IMG/VR virus record: IMGVR_UViG_3300010403_000705
Location: 62,001-126,000 of that record
DNA: 64,000 bases
Direction: 5' to 3' (one strand)
From: a virus
The notes beneath the pieces were generated by a model. That model was not told the origin of the DNA. It made no database searches and saw only the letters and a program-made list of their open reading frames with translations. How positions within the stretch are numbered: position 1 is the stretch's first letter; every line of letters begins with the position of its first letter. Both the position numbers and the translations under genes were made by a program. Below are positions 47,882 through 55,876 of the stretch, in pieces.

Positions 47882-48733
47882 ATGAGAATATTAAGGTTAG
47901 CTGAATTACTTGTTTTAAAACATGCAGATACATCTCCCCAACAACTAGAAACCAGTCTTCGTAAAGACATTCATGTTTTGTGGGACTATCCAAATAAAAT
48001 TTACAATATATTAAGAGCTTGTGCCGAGTCACATCCTAAAAATCCTAAAAGCCCACATCAAGTTAAAGCTGTGGAAGGTTTTAAATTTTGTCAAGAACTA
48101 TTAGTAATGATAGATTATTTACAATCTAATGTAGATACTATTCCATTAGGTCAAATAAGAGAAATTTTAAATAAAATAGTACTTCTTATTAAAAATAACA
48201 TTAATTTAAAATTTAATGCTAATGGAAAACCAGATGAAGAGGGGGAAAAGGCATCAGTACAATTTCCACATGTTTCTGAATTAATTTTCGAAATGATACC
48301 TGTTACCACTAAACATACTAGAACATTGCGAGACCAACAATTTAATAAAGTTAAAACTGGTTTTTCGAGAATTCTCAGTCTTTCTCTCAGTATGTTAGAA
48401 AAAATTTCAAAGTTAGAAATGTTGGTACCTGAAAAATTTCAATATGCAAATGTTACTGATATTGATATTGATCAAGAGCTTCCAAGTAGATTTACACCAA
48501 ATAGAACTACACTATCGGTATATGATATAATAGATTTCATTAGGCAACATGGGTTAGAATATGGTATATCTACTACAGAAGATTGGGCAACAGTATTTAG
48601 AGATGACCCGCAATTAAAAGAAGATATAACTACTGTTATTAATGCTATTAACAGAGGACATTATCCTAGTGGTTCTGCTGACATTAAAATGGAAATAGCC
48701 AGAATTCTAAAAGAACATGAAGAAAGAAAATAA
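47882..48733 (+). CDS. Hypothetical helical protein (283 aa)
   Basis: Mainly helical with a basic, Lys/Pro-rich segment (SHPKNPKSPHQVKAVEGF) and an acidic C-terminal helix. Three bases after the previous stop. Unrecognised; part of the virion gene run. Confidence 0.5.
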   Translation: MRILRLAELLVLKHADTSPQQLETSLRKDIHVLWDYPNKIYNILRACAESHPKNPKSPHQVKAVEGFKFCQELLVMIDYLQSNVDTIPLGQIREILNKIVLLIKNNINLKFNANGKPDEEGEKASVQFPHVSELIFEMIPVTTKHTRTLRDQQFNKVKTGFSRILSLSLSMLEKISKLEMLVPEKFQYANVTDIDIDQELPSRFTPNRTTLSVYDIIDFIRQHGLEYGISTTEDWATVFRDDPQLKEDITTVINAINRGHYPSGSADIKMEIARILKEHEERK

Positions 48734-48756
48734 AAATTTTTAAGTAATGAGGGAAT

Positions 48757-49467
48757 ATGAGAATTTCAGAAATGTTACAAGCCATTGCGTCATGGCTAGA
48801 AAGTCCAGATAATGAAGCATTACTTTTAGCAGAATATGATGAGGATTGTTTAAAAGTGGTAGCAGAATCTTGTGTAGAGGCTGCTGCTGCTTTAAAAAAA
48901 GCAGCGTATAAGGTTGAAACAATTGAGCCCGCCGAACAGTCTCATATAACCTCTGAATCACTTCAAGGATTAGCTCAAATAGCAAATGCATTTGATACTT
49001 CTGGAGATATAAATTTAAAAAAACAAGCTTCTGTTATAGATGAATTATTGTTAACCATTGCTGCGCCACCTAATGCTCAAGCGTCTCGTAAAGATCTAGA
49101 AGATAACAGGATCGAAGAGTTAAAGAAAAAATATGAAAATCCACGTAAAGAGTTAGAAAAAACCAATAAAATTGCAGACTCTGAAAAAGGTATTGAAAAA
49201 AGCAAAATGACTAAACAATATTCTATTTTGGAAGCTCCTTTGAGCTCAAGATATTGCCCAGATCATGCTGGTGCGCAAATTGCTCGTATAGGCGAGCATC
49301 TATGGCAATGCGAACTAGACAAAAAAATCTATAATTTTGAAACTGGATTCGAATTAAATAATGGAACAAAAGTTCCGGGCGGTGATGTTTCTCAACAAAC
49401 ACAGGGATTAAATGTTCCTTCACATACTATCTTCGATACTAGAGAAGGTAGATTAGGAAATAATTAA
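48757..49467 (+). CDS. Hypothetical protein (236 aa)
   Basis: Acidic helical N-terminus, a helix-rich middle with charged repeats, and a C-terminal Cys/His part (SRYCPDHAGAQIARIGEHLW) that could bind a metal, followed by a Gly/Asn-rich tail. GAGGGAAT precedes the ATG. Not recognised. Confidence 0.5.
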   Translation: MRISEMLQAIASWLESPDNEALLLAEYDEDCLKVVAESCVEAAAALKKAAYKVETIEPAEQSHITSESLQGLAQIANAFDTSGDINLKKQASVIDELLLTIAAPPNAQASRKDLEDNRIEELKKKYENPRKELEKTNKIADSEKGIEKSKMTKQYSILEAPLSSRYCPDHAGAQIARIGEHLWQCELDKKIYNFETGFELNNGTKVPGGDVSQQTQGLNVPSHTIFDTREGRLGNN

Positions 49468-49482
49468 CCATGAGAATCAACC

Positions 49483-50238
49483 ATGAACAAGAATGCTTTA
49501 AAAAAAATATTGGACCATCCAGATAAAGATGAAATTATATCTAAATTAGTTATTGGTATTCCGTCTAAAAGTATACATGATTGGTTAGAATCTAAATATA
49601 CCAATATAAATGAGGCAAAATTTGTTATTGCGGAAAAGTCCATTAAATCTTTTAAAGATAATTATTTAGATCTTTATAGCATCATTCAGGAAGATTTAAT
49701 AAAAACCAAATCAGCATTAATAAATAATACTCAAGATAATCTGCAACTTTCTATTCAAAATCTGCCAACATATAAAAATATTATTTTAAAATCTGCCGAA
49801 GAAGAGTTAGATATTAGGCAAGTTATTAAAAGAATGGTTGTGGGATTAGAAACACGTTTCTCACAAGTATTCGATGAAATACAAGAAGATCCGCGAAATA
49901 TTAATACTAGAGTGGATAGATTAGTAATTGAATATGCGGAAGTTATAAGTAATTTATTAGATAAGTGTCATAAATTTACAGAGCAGCCAGCAAATCAAGT
50001 AATTCAACATAATGTTACTTTACAAGTAGTAGATCAGCATATTTCTGTATTTCATGATGTGATTAAAGAAGTTTTGTCACAAATGGATTTAGAAACTTCT
50101 TTATATTTTATGGAAGTTTTTAATGAAAAAATGGCTAAATTAAAAGCTCCTGATAAAGATATGCCTATTAGTTCAGAAATCAGATTAGCAGAAGCTAAAT
50201 TACTTAATGAAACAATTAACAAAAAAATCAATGAGTGA
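49483..50238 (+). CDS. Hypothetical helical protein, possible small terminase (251 aa)
   Basis: N-terminus has KLVIGIPSKSIHDWLESKYT, an HTH-like stretch of the type found in small terminase subunits, followed by long helices with amphipathic repeats. Size and position upstream of terL, though four genes away, fit TerS, which recognises DNA for packaging. No direct motif proof. Confidence 0.4.
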   Translation: MNKNALKKILDHPDKDEIISKLVIGIPSKSIHDWLESKYTNINEAKFVIAEKSIKSFKDNYLDLYSIIQEDLIKTKSALINNTQDNLQLSIQNLPTYKNIILKSAEEELDIRQVIKRMVVGLETRFSQVFDEIQEDPRNINTRVDRLVIEYAEVISNLLDKCHKFTEQPANQVIQHNVTLQVVDQHISVFHDVIKEVLSQMDLETSLYFMEVFNEKMAKLKAPDKDMPISSEIRLAEAKLLNETINKKINE

Positions 50239-50243
50239 ATTTT

Positions 50244-52088
50244 ATGACAAGTACTAAACACAAACCAGAATTAAAACCTGATATACCATATTCTGAAATT
50301 GTACATAGTACTCGTGTACCAGTAGAAGATGAAATCTTAAAAGATCCTGATGTTGCTGGAAAAATTGATAAATTATTAAATTTTTTTAATGAAACAGGAA
50401 TAAGGTATGGGGATTTTGATATTGATCCTGAGCAGGATCCACTAAAAGGGCTGAGAAGAACTGACACTTATAATAAAAAAGCTTATCCTAACACAGATTA
50501 TTATGTACATATTCCTGGACAGCATAACACTGAGAAATGGTTACAAGCAGTTAAAGAAGTTTATTATAAAGAAAGAAATGGATCTAATCGTGTATTAGCT
50601 ATTAGACAGGCTACTAATGGTTGGAATCCTATGGAAACTTATGATTTTTTGAATTGGTTAAGATATTATGAAGGTGCTACACATTTAAAATATAAGTTTG
50701 CTCAATTATGGTATGAAAACGGAGCTCCTGGATATTTTCTTCATGTTAAACCAGATGCCAAAAAAGAAGAGCCTTCTGTTGAAGGAAAAGATATTGATAT
50801 GGCACGAGACGCTATTTCTAACGAAATGTCTTCATCAGAAAAAAAACACATAATAGAGAAACAGAGAAACAAAATTGTTGGAAGGCTAGATTCTGCAGAA
50901 AAATTACTAAGGACACGTGATGGTCAAGTTTTTGCAGGAAAAGAATTTGAAACATTATTGGAAGCTATTTATCAATTAAAGAAAAAGCTACAAATGGTAA
51001 ACAAAATTAGCACTTCTACAAAAATATATGATGATATGATTGTAAGAGAAGCTAATATTTTATCCAAAAAAGGTTTTGTTAAAGCGGGAAATTTATTGTT
51101 ATCATTATCACAAGCTAATAATCCTCCTCCTGAAGGTTTGGGTAACACTGTTAACAAATCACAAATATCGTTAACTCCAGTATCACCAGTACCCCCGCAA
51201 CAGGGCGCTGGTTCGGCAGGCGGCTTACCTTCTATGGGACCAGGTATACCTCAAACTCTGCCAGAAAATTCATCTAGTGAACTGCCGCCAAAAGGAATAA
51301 GTGAATTCTTAGAGAATTTAGATGTTGGGTCAAAAGATAATAATTCTTCAGATACATTGGAGATACAAGATACTTTAGATATTAATGACCTTGAAGAAGA
51401 AGTTCTCGTTACCCATGCACAAGATGTTAAACCACCTACTGTGCCAATAAACACTCCTTCTAATAAAACAGATAAAATAGATAAGCCATTGGAAATCAAA
51501 CAAAATTCACCAGAAGTAAATGGTGACAAATTATCTCCACAAAATAGAGATTTTGATAACATGATTGATTCTCTTTTTTCACACATCAGTATTAATGATA
51601 TTGTAGCGAAATTAGAAGATATTTCTAAAATATATAAAACTAGAGAAATACCGAGACAATTATCTATCATAGATATGATGTTAGATAGTAAAGGGTTAGC
51701 GGCATATTTCCCTTCATTGTCGGAAGCCATTAATAAAGCGCTAGAATCTAATAACTATATCTCTACCCGCATAGATGATATTTTAGCTAAACTAACTGGT
51801 GGTATAGAAGGTAGAGATCTTGATTTGAAGGGTGAAATGACCCCAAAAACAAATTCTCCAGAAATTGAAAATCTGAAACAAAATTTGAAATTACAAGAAG
51901 ACAAAGAAAAGGCTAGAAAGAAATTAAGAAAAGAGCAATCAGATCAAGAATTAGATTTATCTAATTCGCCTAAGGAAACTCCTGAAATAGATATTGAAGA
52001 AGATCTAAGTCGACCTCTCCCTTCTAAAGAACAAACTGCTAGTCCTCCAGCCGCTCCTGTCGCTAAACCAACACCAGTTACTAAATAA
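50244..52088 (+). CDS. Large hypothetical virion protein (614 aa)
   Basis: ATG 50244 is six bases after GAGTG; a GTG at 50235 overlaps the previous stop. An ordered N-terminal part (NTEKWLQAVKEVYYKERNGS; YDFLNWLRYYEGATHLKYKF) is followed by a Pro/Ser-rich disordered region of about 150 residues and a helical, charged C-terminus. It is probably structural or assembly-related. Confidence 0.5.
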   Translation: MTSTKHKPELKPDIPYSEIVHSTRVPVEDEILKDPDVAGKIDKLLNFFNETGIRYGDFDIDPEQDPLKGLRRTDTYNKKAYPNTDYYVHIPGQHNTEKWLQAVKEVYYKERNGSNRVLAIRQATNGWNPMETYDFLNWLRYYEGATHLKYKFAQLWYENGAPGYFLHVKPDAKKEEPSVEGKDIDMARDAISNEMSSSEKKHIIEKQRNKIVGRLDSAEKLLRTRDGQVFAGKEFETLLEAIYQLKKKLQMVNKISTSTKIYDDMIVREANILSKKGFVKAGNLLLSLSQANNPPPEGLGNTVNKSQISLTPVSPVPPQQGAGSAGGLPSMGPGIPQTLPENSSSELPPKGISEFLENLDVGSKDNNSSDTLEIQDTLDINDLEEEVLVTHAQDVKPPTVPINTPSNKTDKIDKPLEIKQNSPEVNGDKLSPQNRDFDNMIDSLFSHISINDIVAKLEDISKIYKTREIPRQLSIIDMMLDSKGLAAYFPSLSEAINKALESNNYISTRIDDILAKLTGGIEGRDLDLKGEMTPKTNSPEIENLKQNLKLQEDKEKARKKLRKEQSDQELDLSNSPKETPEIDIEEDLSRPLPSKEQTASPPAAPVAKPTPVTK

Positions 52089-52091
52089 TAT

Positions 52092-52865
52092 ATGAAACTT
52101 CGTGAATTACTTTTTCAAATGAAAGAAGTACAAAAGAAAGCAGATACTTCTGAACCTTATATTTGTGGTGGTACACCTAGAGATAAGTATTTGAAAAGAT
52201 TAGATAATATTTCTGATTTAGATATTACCACTGGAGATAAATCTGTAGACTATCTATCTCAGATGTTTGCAGAAGAATTAAAGAAAAAATATAATGTGGA
52301 CAGAAAATCTATGGAAGATGGACATAGTACTATTTTTATTGGTAACTTAAAAATAGATTTTTCATCAAATTTTAATGTACCTAATATAGATAAGATTTTG
52401 TTTAAGAAAGGTATTAATAAACCTACTGAAATGCAGAAAGAAATGTTTAGTAGAGATTTTACTTGCAATGCATTGTTACTATCACTAGATTTAGTTAATA
52501 TTATTGATCCAACACATAAAGGATTTATTGACATCAAGGAAAAAAAAATTAAAACATGCTTAAGTCCAGACATTACTTTAACTACAAATAGAAATAGGGT
52601 AGTAAGAGCTGTATATTTGGCTTCTAAATTAGGTTTTGATATTGATAGTTCAATAATAGATTATGTACGAAAAAATCCAAATACTGTAAGAATAGCTACA
52701 GAAAAATCATTAACAGATAAATTAAATGAAGCTTTTAAAAGAGATGGTGATCGTGCTAGTTATTTTCTTACCAAAATGGAGTTATGGAATTACGTACCTA
52801 TTACAGAAATAATGTATCCATTTTATAATGTACATACCAAAGGTAAATCAAATGTCACAAAATAA
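52092..52865 (+). CDS. Nucleotidyltransferase of the CCA-adding/poly(A)-polymerase class
   Basis: Head-domain motifs of class II nucleotidyltransferases: YICGGTPRDKYL (GG-xRD), SDLDITTGD with the two metal Asps, and LKIDFSSNF with the third; then RDFTCNALLLSLD and IIDPTHKGFIDIKEKKI. These enzymes add CCA or A residues to RNA 3' ends. At 257 aa the body/tail domains are mostly absent, so tRNA specificity is doubtful. It lies among virion genes. Confidence 0.75.
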   Translation: MKLRELLFQMKEVQKKADTSEPYICGGTPRDKYLKRLDNISDLDITTGDKSVDYLSQMFAEELKKKYNVDRKSMEDGHSTIFIGNLKIDFSSNFNVPNIDKILFKKGINKPTEMQKEMFSRDFTCNALLLSLDLVNIIDPTHKGFIDIKEKKIKTCLSPDITLTTNRNRVVRAVYLASKLGFDIDSSIIDYVRKNPNTVRIATEKSLTDKLNEAFKRDGDRASYFLTKMELWNYVPITEIMYPFYNVHTKGKSNVTK

Positions 52866-53562
52866 AAAAGCATATTTCCAAGGCACTGAAGAGCCAACGC
52901 CAAAAAAGAAAAAATATAAATCAGAAAAAGCCATATTAGTACAACCTCGCTTTAAGGAACCATTTTATAGTAATTATGATTTATATGATACAGAGGGTCT
53001 AGATGGAAATACAAAATTAGGTCCAGGTGCTGGATGGCATAGCATGCATAAATATAAGAGTATCAAAGAATTTAGGGACGCAAAAAGAAAGCGTATGCAA
53101 GATAAATACAAAGCTGACGATTTTTGGATTGAAGATACAGCTTCTAACAGGAATCAGCGTATTGAAAAAATGAAAATAAGAGCCGAAATTGTTAAAAGTT
53201 TAATTAAGATAGCTATAGATTTTCCTATAGATGATCAAATAAATTCGGGCTCTATTACAGGTGATTCTGGATGCTATACTGACGGAGCACAACTAGGCGG
53301 TGAATTAGATGAATATTTAATGAAAAATGATTTTGAAGAAAAATCGCCAGATCAATTAAATTTTGGTAGAGATTATATTGAAGATCAGTACCCTAATTCC
53401 AAATTAAACAAATTACAAGAAAAATATATTCAACCAACAGAGCCGTCTCTATATGGCTTGCCAGACGGCGTAGATATAAAAGAAGATTTAAATATAGCTG
53501 GTATAGAACAATCACAGTATGGAGTAACAGATTTTGGAAATACATTTTACAACGAAATATAA
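52852..53562 (+). CDS. Hypothetical protein (236 aa)
   Basis: ATG 52852 is preceded by AAAGGT and overlaps the nucleotidyltransferase end; an in-frame ATG 24 bases upstream lacks a ribosome-binding site. Lysine-rich N-terminus, an aromatic turn (GAGWHSMHKYKSIKEFRDA), then acidic and Gly/Asn-rich sequence. No motif recognised. Part of the virion block. Confidence 0.5.
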   Translation: MSQNKKAYFQGTEEPTPKKKKYKSEKAILVQPRFKEPFYSNYDLYDTEGLDGNTKLGPGAGWHSMHKYKSIKEFRDAKRKRMQDKYKADDFWIEDTASNRNQRIEKMKIRAEIVKSLIKIAIDFPIDDQINSGSITGDSGCYTDGAQLGGELDEYLMKNDFEEKSPDQLNFGRDYIEDQYPNSKLNKLQEKYIQPTEPSLYGLPDGVDIKEDLNIAGIEQSQYGVTDFGNTFYNEI

Positions 53563-53631
53563 GTCTAACTAGCTATTATTACATATAAATGTATATCAAT
53601 TAATAATGACTCTTAAGAAGGTATTTAAAAT

Positions 53632-54549
53632 ATGTCTCTAAAATCAATGGCTCAAGAATTAATAGTAATAGATCCTACTTCATTTAATCATGAAGCGCCA
53701 CCACAAGATTCTGTAATTCCTATTGTTCCATTAGAAGTATCTACTTTTAACGATTCTCCTAATGAAGAACTACAAGTATCTGATAGTGGAGACATAGTAA
53801 TTGAGTTAGGAGACTTACCAGGTGCCCCTCCAGGGACCACAGATCCTAAAGAAGAGGAAGAATCTGTTTTAGAAGTAACAGATGAATCTGCAGCTAGTGA
53901 TGAAGAGGACGCAAAAAAATCTAAGAAAAATGAAAAATGGGATTGGGAATCCCATGGACCACATGGTTTTATTGCGTGGATTAAAACAAGAATTGATGAC
54001 GTGCCGAAACATTCAGGATATGATTCGGCAGGTCTTGAAAGAGCCATGTCTTACATGGAAAGGCTAGATAATGAAATTTCTAGAGCTATGAGAATGGATT
54101 TAGATGGTGAATTAGATGCTAATAAAATAGAAGAAGTAAGATCAAAAATAGATGAAGGATTATCTAGTTTACATGCTAGGTTAGACAAAGTTAAAAAAAG
54201 TACTAAAGCTCGTCGCAAGAAAAAATCTGATTACACAGAAGAAGGTATAATTAAGGAAGGGCAAAAGATAACAGGTGTACAAGGTGTTTTTGTTACCGTA
54301 CCTTTATTGATTTCTGGAATTGGAAGAATATGTATAAATAGTATGGTATCTGCTGGTCATGACATTGAAGATGTTTATGCAGAACAGGTAAAAAAATGGG
54401 GATTGAATGATAGAGAAAAAGCAGAAGTAAGATGGTTTTTATATGATTTAGGATACCCTATGCGTGGAGATAGAGGCTACATGCCAGAAGAAGATATAGA
54501 TACTTCATCATCAAATAATTTCGATTGGGCAGCCAATTATAAAGGATAA
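53632..54549 (+). CDS. Acidic hypothetical protein (305 aa), possible scaffold or assembly protein
   Basis: The first 105 residues are disordered, acidic and Pro/Glu-rich; a helical middle (RAMSYMERLDNEISRAMRMD) and an ordered C-terminal domain follow (PLLISGIGRICINSMVSAGH; YDLGYPMRGDRGYM). An acidic disordered head with helical core would suit a scaffold or head-assembly role, unproven. A short palindrome ATGGGATT/AATCCCAT lies at 53937-53955. Confidence 0.5.
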   Translation: MSLKSMAQELIVIDPTSFNHEAPPQDSVIPIVPLEVSTFNDSPNEELQVSDSGDIVIELGDLPGAPPGTTDPKEEEESVLEVTDESAASDEEDAKKSKKNEKWDWESHGPHGFIAWIKTRIDDVPKHSGYDSAGLERAMSYMERLDNEISRAMRMDLDGELDANKIEEVRSKIDEGLSSLHARLDKVKKSTKARRKKKSDYTEEGIIKEGQKITGVQGVFVTVPLLISGIGRICINSMVSAGHDIEDVYAEQVKKWGLNDREKAEVRWFLYDLGYPMRGDRGYMPEEDIDTSSSNNFDWAANYKG

Positions 54550-54552
54550 GTT

Positions 54553-55206
54553 ATGTCAAAATATACAAGATACCAATCCACTATATCACGCCATTCAGAT
54601 GCATATATAGATGAAGATAATTGGATTAATAAACTAGAAAAATCTTTGAAAAAAGATGCTGTGCAGCCAAAAAGAGTAGATCAATCTATATTTGAACAAA
54701 TTACTACTATTATGAATGGTAAATCTAAATATACTTCAGTCCAAGCAGCAGTAGATGATATGAAAAATAGAAGTGGATTGACAGCTTACCTAGATAAAAT
54801 AAATAAAATTTCTAATGACGAAAAACACAATAATAAAAAAATAGCATCAGATGACAATAAAGTTATAGATAAAAAAATAACAATGATTCCTATTGTTTTT
54901 TCAAAATGTCCTAAAATACAGCAAACGGCAGCCAACCATATAAAAACTACCAGAGGTAACTTGCCTGTACCTGCTATTATCGAGAAAATAAAATCAATTC
55001 ATCATAATGATGTTTCTGATGCTAACGATTGGGAAGACGATAAATTAATTAAACAAATTAGTAGAATGAATTTAGAAGAAAAAAGTAAAAATGGGATTAC
55101 TGAGCAAGATTATAATAATTTAGGTATGGCTGATGATAGTAATGATATGGAAATTGATCCATCAAATACCGACGCCTTTCATGCTTTAAACCCTGTTAAA
55201 TTATAA
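54553..55206 (+). CDS. Hypothetical protein (217 aa) upstream of terL
   Basis: Helical, charged, with conserved-looking proline segment (TRGNLPVPAIIEKIKSIH). Its end overlaps the end of the convergent minus-strand HNH-like gene by 11 bases, suggesting that the latter was inserted into or against the original gene boundary. No function recognised. Confidence 0.5.
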   Translation: MSKYTRYQSTISRHSDAYIDEDNWINKLEKSLKKDAVQPKRVDQSIFEQITTIMNGKSKYTSVQAAVDDMKNRSGLTAYLDKINKISNDEKHNNKKIASDDNKVIDKKITMIPIVFSKCPKIQQTAANHIKTTRGNLPVPAIIEKIKSIHHNDVSDANDWEDDKLIKQISRMNLEEKSKNGITEQDYNNLGMADDSNDMEIDPSNTDAFHALNPVKL

Positions 55207-55849
55207 TTTCTGATATATTTTTTAATAGAGATATTTTGTTATAATTACAGTTAAAACATAAAACTTGAAATTTCAGATTATGAGGAAATTTATTTTTAAT
55301 TAGCCATCTATAAAATTTTATTCCATTTTTGCATTTGATTGGTGTGTTGTTGATATCACTATATAATGTTAATTTTTCTATTTTGTCTTCTTGGCACTCC
55401 ACACACTGTCCACCATAATTATCTATAACCTTTTTTTTATCTCTGAAGGCATATTTATCTTTATAAATTTTATTTTTACTACAATTATGGCACAATACTT
55501 GATATCCATCTTTTATGATCGGATTATTATAAAGCCACTCATAAACATTATTTATTTTTTTATCATGATTATTATATACTATAGTTAATTTGTAATAATC
55601 ATCTTCGTGGCATTTAACACAACTATTACCATAAGAGAAAATAACAGCACTTTTTCTAAAATGATATCTTGCTGCTTGTTTTCTATTATAATTTATATCT
55701 GTTTTATGATATTGTCTACTATATTGTTTAAAACATGTGGTACAAATATAATTACTCCTTTTATGTAAATATTTTAACCAGTTGTTTTCAGTAAGCATAA
55801 TACCACATTTGATACAACATTTTAGACTAGATTTTTTCTGTGACTTCAT
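55196..55849 (-). CDS. Degenerate HNH-type zinc-finger protein, minus strand
   Basis: Two repeated units each carry the cysteine pairs of the phage HNH family: YGNSCVKC ... VLCHNCSKNK and YGGQCVECQ ... FYRWLIKNKFPHN, FQVLCFNCNYNK. In active relatives the LTIDH strand supplies Asp-His; here the units read LTIVYNNHD and LTLYSDINN, so the catalytic His seems displaced or lost. It sits on the opposite strand between 54553 and terL, typical of a free-standing homing nuclease insertion. It may be a decayed mobile gene or have become a DNA-binding protein. Confidence 0.6.
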   Translation of the reverse strand: MKSQKKSSLKCCIKCGIMLTENNWLKYLHKRSNYICTTCFKQYSRQYHKTDINYNRKQAARYHFRKSAVIFSYGNSCVKCHEDDYYKLTIVYNNHDKKINNVYEWLYNNPIIKDGYQVLCHNCSKNKIYKDKYAFRDKKKVIDNYGGQCVECQEDKIEKLTLYSDINNTPIKCKNGIKFYRWLIKNKFPHNLKFQVLCFNCNYNKISLLKNISEIII

Positions 55850-55876
55850 ATCAAGGCATATATCATTATTCTTACT

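Noticed and set aside
55391-55588. Plus-strand membrane-protein-like frame opposite the HNH-like gene
   Set aside because: Its hydrophobic content is a shadow of the A+T-rich codons of the minus-strand zinc protein; no ribosome-binding site.
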